Source: an uncultured bacterium (lineage in GTDB: Bacteria > Cyanobacteriota > Vampirovibrionia > Gastranaerophilales > Gastranaerophilaceae). From it: a stretch of DNA of 64,000 nucleotides. The notes under the pieces are model-generated. The model had not been told where the DNA came from, searched no databases, and was given only the letters and a program-made list of their open reading frames with translations. Positions 55,069 through 63,468 of this stretch are shown piece after piece. Location: contig CACYUI010000005.1 in NCBI GenBank assembly GCA_902777605.1, positions 1-64,000 of the forward strand, read 5' to 3'. Made by a program: the position numbers and the translations under genes. The first letter of the stretch is position 1. Each line of letters starts with the position of its first letter.

Positions 55069-55905
55069 ATGTTAAGAATTGTAATTTGTACACTTTTTCT
55101 ACTAATATGTTTGGCATCGCATGCCCATGCTTTTGATTTGGACATGACTGTAGACGATGACATCAGAAAAAATTACAATTCTTCAAAGCTGGTAAAAGAC
55201 ACTAATACAGATGATTTTGATGAAGAATTACCACCACTCCCCGGTCAATTGAAAAATAATACGACAATAAACTATGCAAAAGAAACAAAAAATTATTACG
55301 CACCGCCTGCAAAAATAATTTCTTCAGGAAATATAAAAATCTCAAAAGGCACATCGTTCAATGTCGTAAATACTACTAAAATAAATGATTGGCAGGGAAA
55401 GGGAACAACTGTTAAATTTAAAACTAACGCTCCAATTTATAAAAGAAGATATACTATTCCTGCAGGAACGGTATTCAGCGGAGAGATTATTGAAACTCAC
55501 AGACCACAAATTACTTGCAATGGGGGGCTTGTAGTTGTAAGAATTCATTATATGACATATAAGGGGCAAAATGTTCAGCTTAAAGGGTATGTTACAAGGG
55601 CAAATGACAAAGTTATTTTCTTAAATAACATAAAGGGAGAGAGAAAATATTTAAAAACTATGTGGAAAAAGGGAAATTGGGGCAGAGTTTTGTTTAGCAG
55701 AATGCTTTCTTTAACAATAAATTTGGGAAGTGAAGGTTCTACAGTTATACTATCTCCGTTTCCGCTTCTGTACGGTTCTATTTGTTTAGGTGCAAACACA
55801 CTTGTATCACCAATTACAGCTTTTTTCTCAAAAGGCGGGCATGTTAACATTCCTGTAGGGAAGCAGTTTAGAATAAAGCTTTTAGATGATGCTTATATTG
55901 ATTAA
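55069..55905 (+). CDS. Exported hypothetical protein
   Basis: 278 residues. A signal peptide (about 1-21, cleavage after AHA) is followed by a polar segment. A beta-rich C-terminal half has IPAGTVFSGEIIETHRPQ, VVRIHYMTYKGQNVQLKGYV and VNIPVGKQFRIKLLDDAYI. The repeated 'xIPxGTxFxxxL/I' pattern is similar to TrbI/VirB10-like and other beta-barrel carriers, but the match is weak. It probably acts in the envelope. It is monocistronic. Confidence 0.65.
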   Translation: MLRIVICTLFLLICLASHAHAFDLDMTVDDDIRKNYNSSKLVKDTNTDDFDEELPPLPGQLKNNTTINYAKETKNYYAPPAKIISSGNIKISKGTSFNVVNTTKINDWQGKGTTVKFKTNAPIYKRRYTIPAGTVFSGEIIETHRPQITCNGGLVVVRIHYMTYKGQNVQLKGYVTRANDKVIFLNNIKGERKYLKTMWKKGNWGRVLFSRMLSLTINLGSEGSTVILSPFPLLYGSICLGANTLVSPITAFFSKGGHVNIPVGKQFRIKLLDDAYID

Positions 55906-55947
55906 TTATAATAACTTCGAAAGTTTGCAGGTTGAGTAAAAGTTATT

Positions 55948-55969
55948 GTCAGGTGAAACCTGACCTACA
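55948..55969 (-). repeat. REP-like hairpin, GTCAGGT type
   Basis: Perfect stem GTCAGGT/ACCTGAC (loop GAA) followed by CTACA. It is identical to the copy at 1477. Confidence 0.8.
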
Positions 55970-55972
55970 ATT

Positions 55973-56297
55973 AACTCGCAGAGCGTCATTGCGAGCGGCT
56001 CAAAGGCTTATGACGCGAGGCAATCCAGCTTTCTATTAACAAATCTTGTATTTAACCAAATAAGAATAGTTAATAAAAGGCTGGATCACTTCGTCCTACC
56101 GTCCTCGTGATGACAAAGCACATTTTATGTAAAAATATCAGTATAAACTCGCAGAGCGTCATTGCGAGCGGCTCAAAGGTTTGAGACGCGTGGCAATCCA
56201 GCTTTTCTTTTCTATTTACAAATCTTGTATTTAACCAAATAAGAATAGTTAATAAAAGGCTGGATCACTTCGTCCTACCGTCCTCGTGATGACAAAG
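55973..56297. repeat. Tandem pair of ~150-bp palindromic repeats
   Basis: Copy 1 is 55973-56118 and copy 2 is 56146-56297. Both start AACTCGCAGAGCGTCATTG and end TCGTGATGACAAAG, with a shared core AAATCTTGTATTTAACC. They differ mainly in a short T-rich stretch. The ends (GTCATTGCGAG and CTCGTGATGAC) are roughly complementary, so each can fold as a long hairpin. Part of a third copy lies at 56391-56428. Confidence 0.85.
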
Positions 56298-56300
56298 TTT

Positions 56301-56325
56301 ATAGGTTGGCATTACTATGCCAACA
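56301..56325 (+). repeat. REP-like hairpin, TTGGCAT type
   Basis: Arms TTGGCAT/ATGCCAA with loop TACT, preceded by ATAGG (a form of GTAGG). It lies in the opposite orientation to most other copies. Confidence 0.65.
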
Positions 56326-56349
56326 AAAATATTACTAGCTCACCATTTA

Positions 56350-56381
56350 CCCCCTCCCTTACCCTCCCCGTTGGAGAGGGC
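56350..56381 (-). repeat. Dispersed C-rich palindromic repeat
   Basis: CCCTCCC tracts followed by CCCTCCCC-gtt-GGAGAGGG. On the minus strand the order is hairpin, then GGGAGGGGGT, similar to the elements at 1336-1422 and 7213-7251. Confidence 0.6.
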
Positions 56382-56464
56382 AAAAATTCTTGCGAGCGGC
56401 TCAAAGGCTTATGACGCGTGGCAATGAGGCTGATTACTAAATATTTTATTCAATCAAAATTAAA

Positions 56465-59400
56465 TCAGATCGATACTAATCGTGACAAATTTTCCGATAC
56501 AATTTCCAGTTTTTGTTTTTCAGACTCAATATCTATATCTGCAAGCTCCATAGATTCTGCCAAATCTATAAACAATTTCTCAAAAAGTACATACAGAAGA
56601 ACTGCTTGGTTATCATCATCCTGTAGAATCGCTAACGCATCATTTATTATTATTAAAGCTTCTTCACTCTCATCTTGTTTAATTTTTAATTTTGCAATAA
56701 AGTATTTCGCTAAAATATTAATATTATATATAGCAGACTTTTCAGAGGTTTTTAAAATGTCCTCGTAGATAGCATTAGCTTTCTCTGTAATACCCATATT
56801 TGCATAAGAATAAGCTATTAGTAAATCACACAACAATTCCAAATGGAGCTGATGAATATCTATAGCAAGCTGTTTTGCCTGATAAATATTTTGAGCAAAG
56901 GCTTTAAAATCATTCGAATGTTCCGAAAATTCCTGCAAGATTAAGTATATAGTTTTTGCAAAAGGAGATTCTTCATCAATATTTGACGGAACATAATCTT
57001 CTCCGTTCAGAAAATCTTTGATTGCGTATATACAATTTTTTTCGGGAAGTTCCGCATTGAATGCAAAACTTACTTTTTGGAAAAACTCATCCGTATCGTT
57101 AGAGTTTGTAATTAATTTTGCAAATCCGACAAGCCTAAAGGTATCCATCAGATGACTTACAAAGAAATTCAAGGAGAAGCTTGCAGGCTTAATATTTTCA
57201 AGCATTTCAGGCTTAATCACCGTCAGAATATCTTCCGCCGTTTCTATACATTCCTTGAACTTGCCAATATTAAATAAAATCTCTATATTAACCAAAGACA
57301 AAAGCAAAAATTTGGTATTTACTTTTCCGTCAACTATCAAAGTAGGATTAGGAAGTCTTGTCAAAATGTTATGCAAAAGTGCAAATGCATCTGTGTAGTT
57401 GGATGAAATCAGCGCTCCCTGAAGCATTAAATTCGATAGTTTGACTATTTTTTCGTTGTCATTTTCCTTTATTGCATCCATAAGCAATATATTTTCTATT
57501 GAATAAATTTTCTCGGGAGAGTATCCGTAAAGGCTCATCAAAATATTTTGGAAAACTTCTTTTTTGTTTTCCTCTATTTCCTCGTCTGAAATACCCTCAA
57601 TATTTTCTATCAAAGAGAGCGAGCCTAAACAATTTTTCAAATATGCATCGTAATCTCCTGTAAGCATTGCGAATTGAGAATTTTTCCAAAGAACGAGGTA
57701 TTCTTCTTTGTATAATCCAAGTATTCCCATCAAACGGAAAATAAGAGAACTGTCAAGCCCTTTAAGCTTTGCAAGTATATTCTTTGCAAGAAGTTGTTCA
57801 ACCTCTTTTTTCATTGCACCTTCTAAAACAGGTTCTAAAATCTCGAAGTTGGTAATATACAAAAATCCGTTATTTATATATAAAAATCTTGCTTTTGCGA
57901 GCAATTCCGCATTTTTTTGAACATCTTTTATTCCTAAGAGTTCAAGCATAGAAAAATCAAGCCTTGGGCCTAAAAATACAGAATATGCCAAAATCATTGA
58001 CGCATCCATATTTTTGCCTAAAGTTTTCAACCTTGCTTTTAACAATGCGTATATGTCTATAGGAAGTAAGACTGAATCGTTGTTTTTGATAATCAGTTTT
58101 CCGTCAAAGCTAACAAGGATATCTTTTTCTTTCAAATAACGAATTGCGTTGTCAAAATACAGTTTTGAACCTCGGCAATTTTCTTTTATTTTTTCATAAT
58201 AAAAAGATTGTATAAAATCGGAAGCTTCTTCTTTTATATTTGACAAATAAGTATCAGTGCTTGATTTTTCTATTGTTAATTCTGTATATACAGGAGTTCT
58301 TAGGAGCCCTTTTATTTTTCTGTGCACACAAATATCTTTATTTGTTATAAATATAAACTTCGGTTTAATATTTTTGAATTTGTCAAAATAAAGCTCCAGC
58401 GTTTGTAATGTTGTATCATCTATTTTTTCAAAATTTTCAATCAGCACAACACAATTTGATAAAGAACTTAAAAAAGCCCCAAAATCTTCCATATACGCAA
58501 ATCTTGCATCTTCAGGAGTCGAAGCTTTTTGCGGATTTCCGTACAGAAGATTTTTTATGACATTAAACCTTTTAAAATCAATATTTGGATTAATCAGCCC
58601 GTTATAAGCAGAAAGATTATAGTAATCTCTAAACAACTGTTCAAAAATACCCCAAGGTCTGTACTCGGAAGCTTCCGTACACACAGCACGAATAACTTTT
58701 ATCCCCTGCTTTTTATAATAATCAAGAATTTCCGAAGAATCGGGCAGAAGCTCTTTTTCGGCTCTGATAGTTAATATTGAGGAACTATCCAAATATTTTA
58801 ATAAATTATTAGCGCTGTCTTTTTCAAACTTGCATTTGGCATTTATATCAAAAACCTTAAATCCGTATATATCTTTATTAGGCTCTTTTTCCTGCTTTTT
58901 AGCAATTTTCTGAGGCAATACGCTTGTTTCTTCCTCATCAGTATTATTTTGATTTGGCGGAAGAACATATTTTGACAAAATTATTTCGTAAAACATCAAA
59001 GACTTGCCGTCAATATCTACTGAGTACAAAGAATCTGTTTGATAATCTTTTGCAACACAGTCTTGAACATCTTGATCAAGAATTATTTGCATTTCTTTCA
59101 AATACTTCTTTTCATCCTTCTTTACGGTTAATAATTTTACATTATTTTCCGTTTGAATATTTTCAAGCAATTGTTCGGCATTCTTTTTTATAACAGTAAT
59201 GTTTAGTTTTAAAGATGTTCCCAAATTTTCTTGAACATTCAAATTGAGTTCCGAGAAAGCATTGACAATCTTTAAAGCAAGCCTGATTGCTTTGTTCGTA
59301 GAAGTTGGAAAGGATAGTTCTTTGTTAAAATTTACAACAGTCGTATCACCATAGGTGATAATTTTACCTTCAATATTTTTTAGCTGAGCCGTTAAAAGGT

Positions 59401-59749
59401 TATTCAGCCTGTATTTGAATTTTTTAAAAAGCTCTTGTGAGCCAAGAACTCTTCTTATAGATTTGAGAGCCGAAAATTTAATAATAAGCGAAGCAAACTC
59501 ATCCGTTTCACACTCTTGATAAGCTACACTTGTTTTTACGGAAAATCCGCATTTACATTTTTCTCTTGAAGTGTCAACCGTTTTTCCGCATTTTGAACAT
59601 TTTTCAAGGATAATATACCCGCAATTCTCGCAGACGGGATTTAAACTTTTGTTGTGACAATTTGGGCACACAAGAGTAAATACCTTGTGGCAGTGAGGAC
59701 AACTTTCAGCATTATCGTCTATTATTCTATGACATTTAGGACATTCCAT
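56465..59749 (-). CDS. Zinc-ribbon/cyclase-like/ATPase-like/TPR protein
   Basis: 1,094 residues. Residues 1-70 carry three to four CxxC zinc-ribbon pairs. About 82-200 follow the class III cyclase fold order (IIKFSALKSIRRVL, IEGKIITYGDTTVVNFN, then a helix), but the metal Asp is missing. About 300-520 resemble a STAND/AAA ATPase: the P-loop region reads RAEKELLPDSS, with no GxxGxGK, while NCVVLIENFEKID keeps a Walker B-like strand. From about 700 the protein is TPR-like helical. It looks like a degenerate version of the zinc-ribbon/cyclase/AAA/TPR sensor proteins. It is divergent from the ZorA-like gene. Confidence 0.75.
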   Translation of the reverse strand: MECPKCHRIIDDNAESCPHCHKVFTLVCPNCHNKSLNPVCENCGYIILEKCSKCGKTVDTSREKCKCGFSVKTSVAYQECETDEFASLIIKFSALKSIRRVLGSQELFKKFKYRLNNLLTAQLKNIEGKIITYGDTTVVNFNKELSFPTSTNKAIRLALKIVNAFSELNLNVQENLGTSLKLNITVIKKNAEQLLENIQTENNVKLLTVKKDEKKYLKEMQIILDQDVQDCVAKDYQTDSLYSVDIDGKSLMFYEIILSKYVLPPNQNNTDEEETSVLPQKIAKKQEKEPNKDIYGFKVFDINAKCKFEKDSANNLLKYLDSSSILTIRAEKELLPDSSEILDYYKKQGIKVIRAVCTEASEYRPWGIFEQLFRDYYNLSAYNGLINPNIDFKRFNVIKNLLYGNPQKASTPEDARFAYMEDFGAFLSSLSNCVVLIENFEKIDDTTLQTLELYFDKFKNIKPKFIFITNKDICVHRKIKGLLRTPVYTELTIEKSSTDTYLSNIKEEASDFIQSFYYEKIKENCRGSKLYFDNAIRYLKEKDILVSFDGKLIIKNNDSVLLPIDIYALLKARLKTLGKNMDASMILAYSVFLGPRLDFSMLELLGIKDVQKNAELLAKARFLYINNGFLYITNFEILEPVLEGAMKKEVEQLLAKNILAKLKGLDSSLIFRLMGILGLYKEEYLVLWKNSQFAMLTGDYDAYLKNCLGSLSLIENIEGISDEEIEENKKEVFQNILMSLYGYSPEKIYSIENILLMDAIKENDNEKIVKLSNLMLQGALISSNYTDAFALLHNILTRLPNPTLIVDGKVNTKFLLLSLVNIEILFNIGKFKECIETAEDILTVIKPEMLENIKPASFSLNFFVSHLMDTFRLVGFAKLITNSNDTDEFFQKVSFAFNAELPEKNCIYAIKDFLNGEDYVPSNIDEESPFAKTIYLILQEFSEHSNDFKAFAQNIYQAKQLAIDIHQLHLELLCDLLIAYSYANMGITEKANAIYEDILKTSEKSAIYNINILAKYFIAKLKIKQDESEEALIIINDALAILQDDDNQAVLLYVLFEKLFIDLAESMELADIDIESEKQKLEIVSENLSRLVSI

Positions 59750-59780
59750 AAAATTAATTATAGTCTAAATTTAAGTATTA

Positions 59781-59789
59781 TGCTATACT
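59781..59789 (+). promoter_or_regulatory. Extended -10 promoter of the ZorA-like operon
   Basis: TGCTATACT, an extended -10, lies in the 79-bp gap to the divergent gene. A ribosome site (AGAAGGG) lies between it and the ATG at 59829. Confidence 0.6.
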
Positions 59790-59828
59790 TCATTAAGTGG
59801 GGAAGTTTTAAAGAGAAGGGATAGCAAT

Positions 59829-60716
59829 ATGAATTTTTTGCAAATTATAACAGAGCCTGCAATACTTATTATAACAATGTGCTTCTTGTTTTTCATAATG
59901 TTTGTTTTGAAAAACTATATAAGAGTTCAATCAAATCTAAAGTCCGTATACGAGTTTTTAAAGTCAATTGACAAAAAGGAAATGTCTTATCGTTTCGGTC
60001 AACTTGACGAATTTATGAACAACAACTCTTTTACAACCACTTCTTGGGAAGATTTTAGAAAAGCTCTTATTTTCCCTGAAAAACTGTTTGTTGCAGCTCA
60101 AAATCAAAAAATTGCAGGTGATACAAAAACCGAGATATATCTGACGGTTGATGCATCATACTTTTTCAATGAAGATTCTCTTGTTTATTCAAAAATTAAT
60201 AATAAATTTATACAAACTATGCCGACACTACTAACAGGTTTGGGCCCGTTTTTTACATTCCTGAAAATGGCATTTGCATTTGCGGCAGTTGATTTTACAA
60301 ACAGCTCAAATGTTGAAGGCTCATTAAACGGTCTGATTTCAAATATTCAGATAGCCGCTCTTTGTTCGGTTTTTGCGGTCGGTTTTTCGTTACTGTTTAT
60401 GTTTGTAGAAAAAGTTATGTACAACAAAATGTGTAAAAAGTATTATTTGGCTATTCAAAAAGAGTTAATCAGATTATTTGATGTTGTTACAAGCGAAAAA
60501 TTCTTGATTGACTTAGTTAAGGAGTCAAAAATACAAAATATAACAAACGAAAAACTTCTTAAGTCTTTGCCGGAAGATTTTGGAAAAGCTGTCGCTAAGA
60601 GTATTACAGATACAACCGTTCCGTATATGGAAAATATCCTTTACAGTTTGAATAAATTAAACCAAACTATCGGCAAAAATGGCGGAAACGGAGATGTTGT
60701 AGACAAATTGTTCTAA
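59829..60716 (+). CDS. MotA/TolQ/ExbB-type proton channel, ZorA-like
   Basis: 295 residues. Three membrane segments (about 8-28, 131-155 and 174-197), not the four of MotA, match TolQ/ExbB/ZorA topology. TM2 contains PTLLTGLGPFFTFLKMAFAF, and TM3 is preceded by LISNIQIAALCSVFAVG. A ~95-residue cytosolic tail follows; defence ZorA proteins have a much longer one. The OmpA-type partner gene follows 16 nt later. It could be a flagellar or envelope stator. Confidence 0.8.
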   Translation: MNFLQIITEPAILIITMCFLFFIMFVLKNYIRVQSNLKSVYEFLKSIDKKEMSYRFGQLDEFMNNNSFTTTSWEDFRKALIFPEKLFVAAQNQKIAGDTKTEIYLTVDASYFFNEDSLVYSKINNKFIQTMPTLLTGLGPFFTFLKMAFAFAAVDFTNSSNVEGSLNGLISNIQIAALCSVFAVGFSLLFMFVEKVMYNKMCKKYYLAIQKELIRLFDVVTSEKFLIDLVKESKIQNITNEKLLKSLPEDFGKAVAKSITDTTVPYMENILYSLNKLNQTIGKNGGNGDVVDKLF

Positions 60717-60732
60717 AAAGATAAGGGTTAAT

Positions 60733-61383
60733 ATGAGATTAAGACCTAAAACTAATAATGACGGAGAAGGAAATATTTTTTGGATAACAATGACAGACTT
60801 GATGACTGCATTGGTGCTGGTTTTCATTGTGTTATTTTTCTATGCATACCTGACAAGTTATTACGAAAAAGTTCAGCGAGATATGGCGCAGACTCAAGCT
60901 ACAGAAGCATTGCAAGAAACTTTAAAAGAACAAAATATTGATGCGCAGGTTGATCCTTCGGGCGTTGTAAAAATTCAAGATTTGGAACTTTTTAATCTTA
61001 ACAGTTACGAGTTGTCGGACAAAGGAAGGCAATACCTTTCAAAATTTGCGCCTGCATACTTAAACTCACTTTTTTCAAATGAGTATATGAATAAGCATTT
61101 AGACAAAATAATTATACAAGGTCATACGGATTCGCAAACTTTTAAAGGCAAGTTTTCTGATGACGAACAATATATGAAAAATATGGACTTGAGCCTAAAA
61201 AGAGCTTACGAAGTCGCAAACTATATGACAAATACACCATATAATAAAGCTAACGGAAACAAACTTCGCAAAATGATTATCGTAGAAGGTGCAAGTTTTT
61301 CTAATCCTGTCCTCATAAACGGAAAAGAGGATTATAATAAGAGCCGAAGAGTAGAATTAAAGCTTGTTATGAAGAATAAATAG
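60733..61383 (+). CDS. MotB/ZorB-like protein with OmpA domain
   Basis: 216 residues. A single N-terminal membrane helix has FWITMTDLMTALVLVFIVLF, with the Asp as the probable proton carrier. The OmpA-like peptidoglycan-binding domain (about 85-216) has IIIQGHTDSQ, LSLKRAYEVANYM and NKSRRVELKL. It would anchor the stator to the wall. It forms a pair with the ZorA-like gene; no ZorC or ZorD helicase follows. AAGGG precedes the ATG. Confidence 0.85.
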   Translation: MRLRPKTNNDGEGNIFWITMTDLMTALVLVFIVLFFYAYLTSYYEKVQRDMAQTQATEALQETLKEQNIDAQVDPSGVVKIQDLELFNLNSYELSDKGRQYLSKFAPAYLNSLFSNEYMNKHLDKIIIQGHTDSQTFKGKFSDDEQYMKNMDLSLKRAYEVANYMTNTPYNKANGNKLRKMIIVEGASFSNPVLINGKEDYNKSRRVELKLVMKNK

Positions 61384-61395
61384 ACCTCTGTTTTA

Positions 61396-61416
61396 GTTCA
61401 GTAAAATCTGACCTGC
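61396..61416 (-). repeat. Decayed REP-like element
   Basis: GTTCAG-taaaa-TCTGACCTGC keeps the layout of the GTCAGGT copies with a weakened stem. Confidence 0.5.
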
Positions 61417-61522
61417 TTCTATTACCACAGTAGTGTAGTGTGCGCTATTTTGCGCATCAATAACTGTATCCATTCACTCAAAACAAAACTTCTAAACTTT
61501 ATGAATAAAATCCTATAAATAT

Positions 61523-62401
61523 ATGATAGAGATTTTGTTAAAAAAAGTTACAATGTTAGAGACATATGTTAGGACGAGAGGGATGGATCAAGACACTTCT
61601 TCTTACAACAAAATAAAGAGAGTAAGCAACGAAGAGCTTGTTGAGATGTGGAATAAGTATTTTGCAGACCACGACAACAAAGAACTTCGTGATGCTTTGA
61701 TTCTTCAATATATTTATCTTACAAGATATGTTGTGGGTCGTGTCAAAGTTGCTCTTCCACCGACTTTTTCTTTTGAAGATATTTCAAGTTACGGTGTAGA
61801 AGGGCTTATTGATGCTATTGAAAAATTTTCGCCAAAGATGGGCGCAAGGTTTGAAACATATGCGCTTGTAAGAATCAGAGGCAATATAATTGACAAAATC
61901 CGTTCGCAAGACTTTCTGCCAAGAAGCTTGAGAAGAAAGATTAAAGATGTCAAAGAAGCACAAGAAGAGCTAAAACGCCAGTTCGGTAGAACTGCAACCA
62001 ATACGGAAGTTGCTAACTATCTGGGAATAGATAGAGAGAAAGTCGAACAACTTTTATCAGACGATACGACAGTCACATCAATATATGACAAAAAGGGTTC
62101 TTCTGACGGAGATATAGAGATTATCGATACTATTCAGGACTCCAAAAATCTTGCTCCTCACGAAGAAATGGAAGAAAAAGATGTTAAAAAAGAGTTGGAG
62201 GAAGCTTTGAAAAGACTGCCGGAGAGAGAAAGAACTATTATGGTTCTTTATTACCACGAAAATATGACACTGAAAGAAATAGGCGAAGCTATTAATGTAT
62301 CGGAATCCAGAATTTCCCAACTTCACGCACAAGCGATTATGAAACTTAAGAACCTCCTGAGCGAAAACCGTTCTGAAAGATTGAAAAGAAGTATTATATA
62401 G
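61523..62401 (+). CDS. fliA: FliA/WhiG-family sigma factor (sigma-28 type)
   Basis: Up to 292 residues. Region 2 (RDALILQYIYLTRYVVGRV, FSFEDISSYGVEGLIDAIEKF and FETYALVRIRGNIIDKIR), region 3 (LRRKIKDVKEAQEELKRQFG) and region 4 (LPERERTIMVLYYHENMTLKEI, then SESRISQLHAQAI) match the FliA/WhiG class. It should direct RNA polymerase to promoters such as that of flagellin at 42.8 kb. The start is uncertain (ATG at 61523, 61553 or 61583; none has a well-placed ribosome site). No anti-sigma flgM was seen. Confidence 0.92.
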   Translation: MIEILLKKVTMLETYVRTRGMDQDTSSYNKIKRVSNEELVEMWNKYFADHDNKELRDALILQYIYLTRYVVGRVKVALPPTFSFEDISSYGVEGLIDAIEKFSPKMGARFETYALVRIRGNIIDKIRSQDFLPRSLRRKIKDVKEAQEELKRQFGRTATNTEVANYLGIDREKVEQLLSDDTTVTSIYDKKGSSDGDIEIIDTIQDSKNLAPHEEMEEKDVKKELEEALKRLPERERTIMVLYYHENMTLKEIGEAINVSESRISQLHAQAIMKLKNLLSENRSERLKRSII

Positions 62402-62417
62402 CTTTTATTTATAGCTT

Positions 62418-63197
62418 TTATTCGGGCGGTTTGGATTTAGATTTAGAGCGTTTTTGATAATATTCGTACAGCTCGTCATAACAGGTAATCTTGTATTTTT
62501 CAGCAATTTTGTCAAATTCGGCGGGCGGAAAATCACCTTTTGAATAGTATTTAGCAAGTACTCGCGCACAACTTCGCTTATCCTTTATGCTCGCAAGCTC
62601 TTCTTGTATAACAACTTTTTGGCTTTTAGGTTTTGAAACTGCTTTTTTCGTTTCTTTTTCAATAATTGCCAAATGGTCGCCATTTGAAATAATCTTGCTG
62701 ACATAAGCATCAACATTTTTGCTTGCAAGTTTATTCTTTATTACATAGTTTTCTAAAATTTCTCTCTCTTCTCTCGAAACTTTTTCCTTCTCTACTTTTG
62801 AGAGAGAGAGAACTTTTTCATTTACATTTACTTTATCATTATCTTTTTCATTTACTTTATCATTTTCATTTTCTTTTTCATTATGCTTAGCGAATTTAGC
62901 GTTCGCTAGATTGGCTAGAACTTTTTCTTGTTTTTTAATATTATCATTTTTTGCTAAACCGCCTTTTTTCCCGTTTTCTTTGCAGGAAGCGATTTTCTTT
63001 TCGTACTTTTCTCTGTCGAGGTCGAGTTGGTTTTTGATAAATCCGAACGCAATCTTCAAATTGTTTGGCATATCAATAACGGTTCCAAAATTTTCGTAAT
63101 ACAGTATCGCTTTGAAAATATAGCCAAACTCCTCTATTGATGCATCTTTTAAAACATCGTAATATCTGGTGTAAATGACAAAAGCTTCCTTCTTCAT
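62418..63197 (-). CDS. Phage-type DUF6291-like replication accessory protein
   Basis: 259 residues. The N-terminal part (KKEAFVIYTRYYDVLKD, LKIAFGFIKNQLDLDREKYE, then NGKKGG) resembles DUF6291-like proteins from phages and mobile elements, often near replication genes. A low-complexity Asn/Glu/Lys linker (about 110-140, with repeated NEK/NDK units) separates it from a charged C-terminus. The ATG at 63197 follows AGAGGA; the frame runs up to 63287. It is isolated, with no other phage gene. Confidence 0.65.
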   Translation of the reverse strand: MKKEAFVIYTRYYDVLKDASIEEFGYIFKAILYYENFGTVIDMPNNLKIAFGFIKNQLDLDREKYEKKIASCKENGKKGGLAKNDNIKKQEKVLANLANAKFAKHNEKENENDKVNEKDNDKVNVNEKVLSLSKVEKEKVSREEREILENYVIKNKLASKNVDAYVSKIISNGDHLAIIEKETKKAVSKPKSQKVVIQEELASIKDKRSCARVLAKYYSKGDFPPAEFDKIAEKYKITCYDELYEYYQKRSKSKSKPPE

Positions 63198-63271
63198 AAT
63201 AATCCTCTGGTTGGTTAATTTGTAATAACAATTTTTAAGCAGATTGTTATATAAAAATTGGGTTAGTAATT

Positions 63272-63293
63272 GTTGGGTTGCACCCAACCTACA
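63272..63293 (-). repeat. REP-like hairpin, GTTGGGT type
   Basis: Arms GTTGGGT/ACCCAAC, loop TGC, then CTACA. Compared with the GTCAGGT copies, two stem pairs differ and both sides have changed together. Confidence 0.8.
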
Positions 63294-63393
63294 GGCTTAA
63301 CTTTGTGTATTGTACACTATTTTTTAATTTCACCCCCCAAATATTAAGAAAAATTTACATCTAAACCTAAAATCCTGTAGTCTGTAAGTAATT

Positions 63394-63415
63394 GTTGGGT
63401 TTCACCCAACCTACA
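63394..63415 (-). repeat. REP-like hairpin, GTTGGGT type
   Basis: Arms GTTGGGT/ACCCAAC, loop TTC, then CTACAGGCTT. It is a second copy of the element at 63272, about 100 bp away. Confidence 0.8.
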
Positions 63416-63468
63416 GGCTTGAGAATTTTTAACAGAGAATATGAGAACCATTATTCGTAATATGGATT

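Larger units (their letters stand above)
55906..56464. other. 559-bp repeat region
   Basis: No gene is supported. In order it contains a REP hairpin (55948-55969), two near-identical ~150-bp direct repeats (55973-56118 and 56146-56297), a REP-like hairpin with TTGGCAT/ATGCCAA (56301-56325), a C-rich palindrome (56350-56381) and a truncated third copy of the long repeat (56391-56428). Confidence 0.8.

Noticed and set aside
56465-61383. Complete Zorya defence system
   Set aside because: Only ZorA/ZorB-like proteins are present. The ZorA tail is short, and no ZorC or ZorD helicase/nuclease is next to them.
62418-63197. Prophage
   Set aside because: Only one phage-type gene; no integrase, terminase, capsid or attachment repeats.
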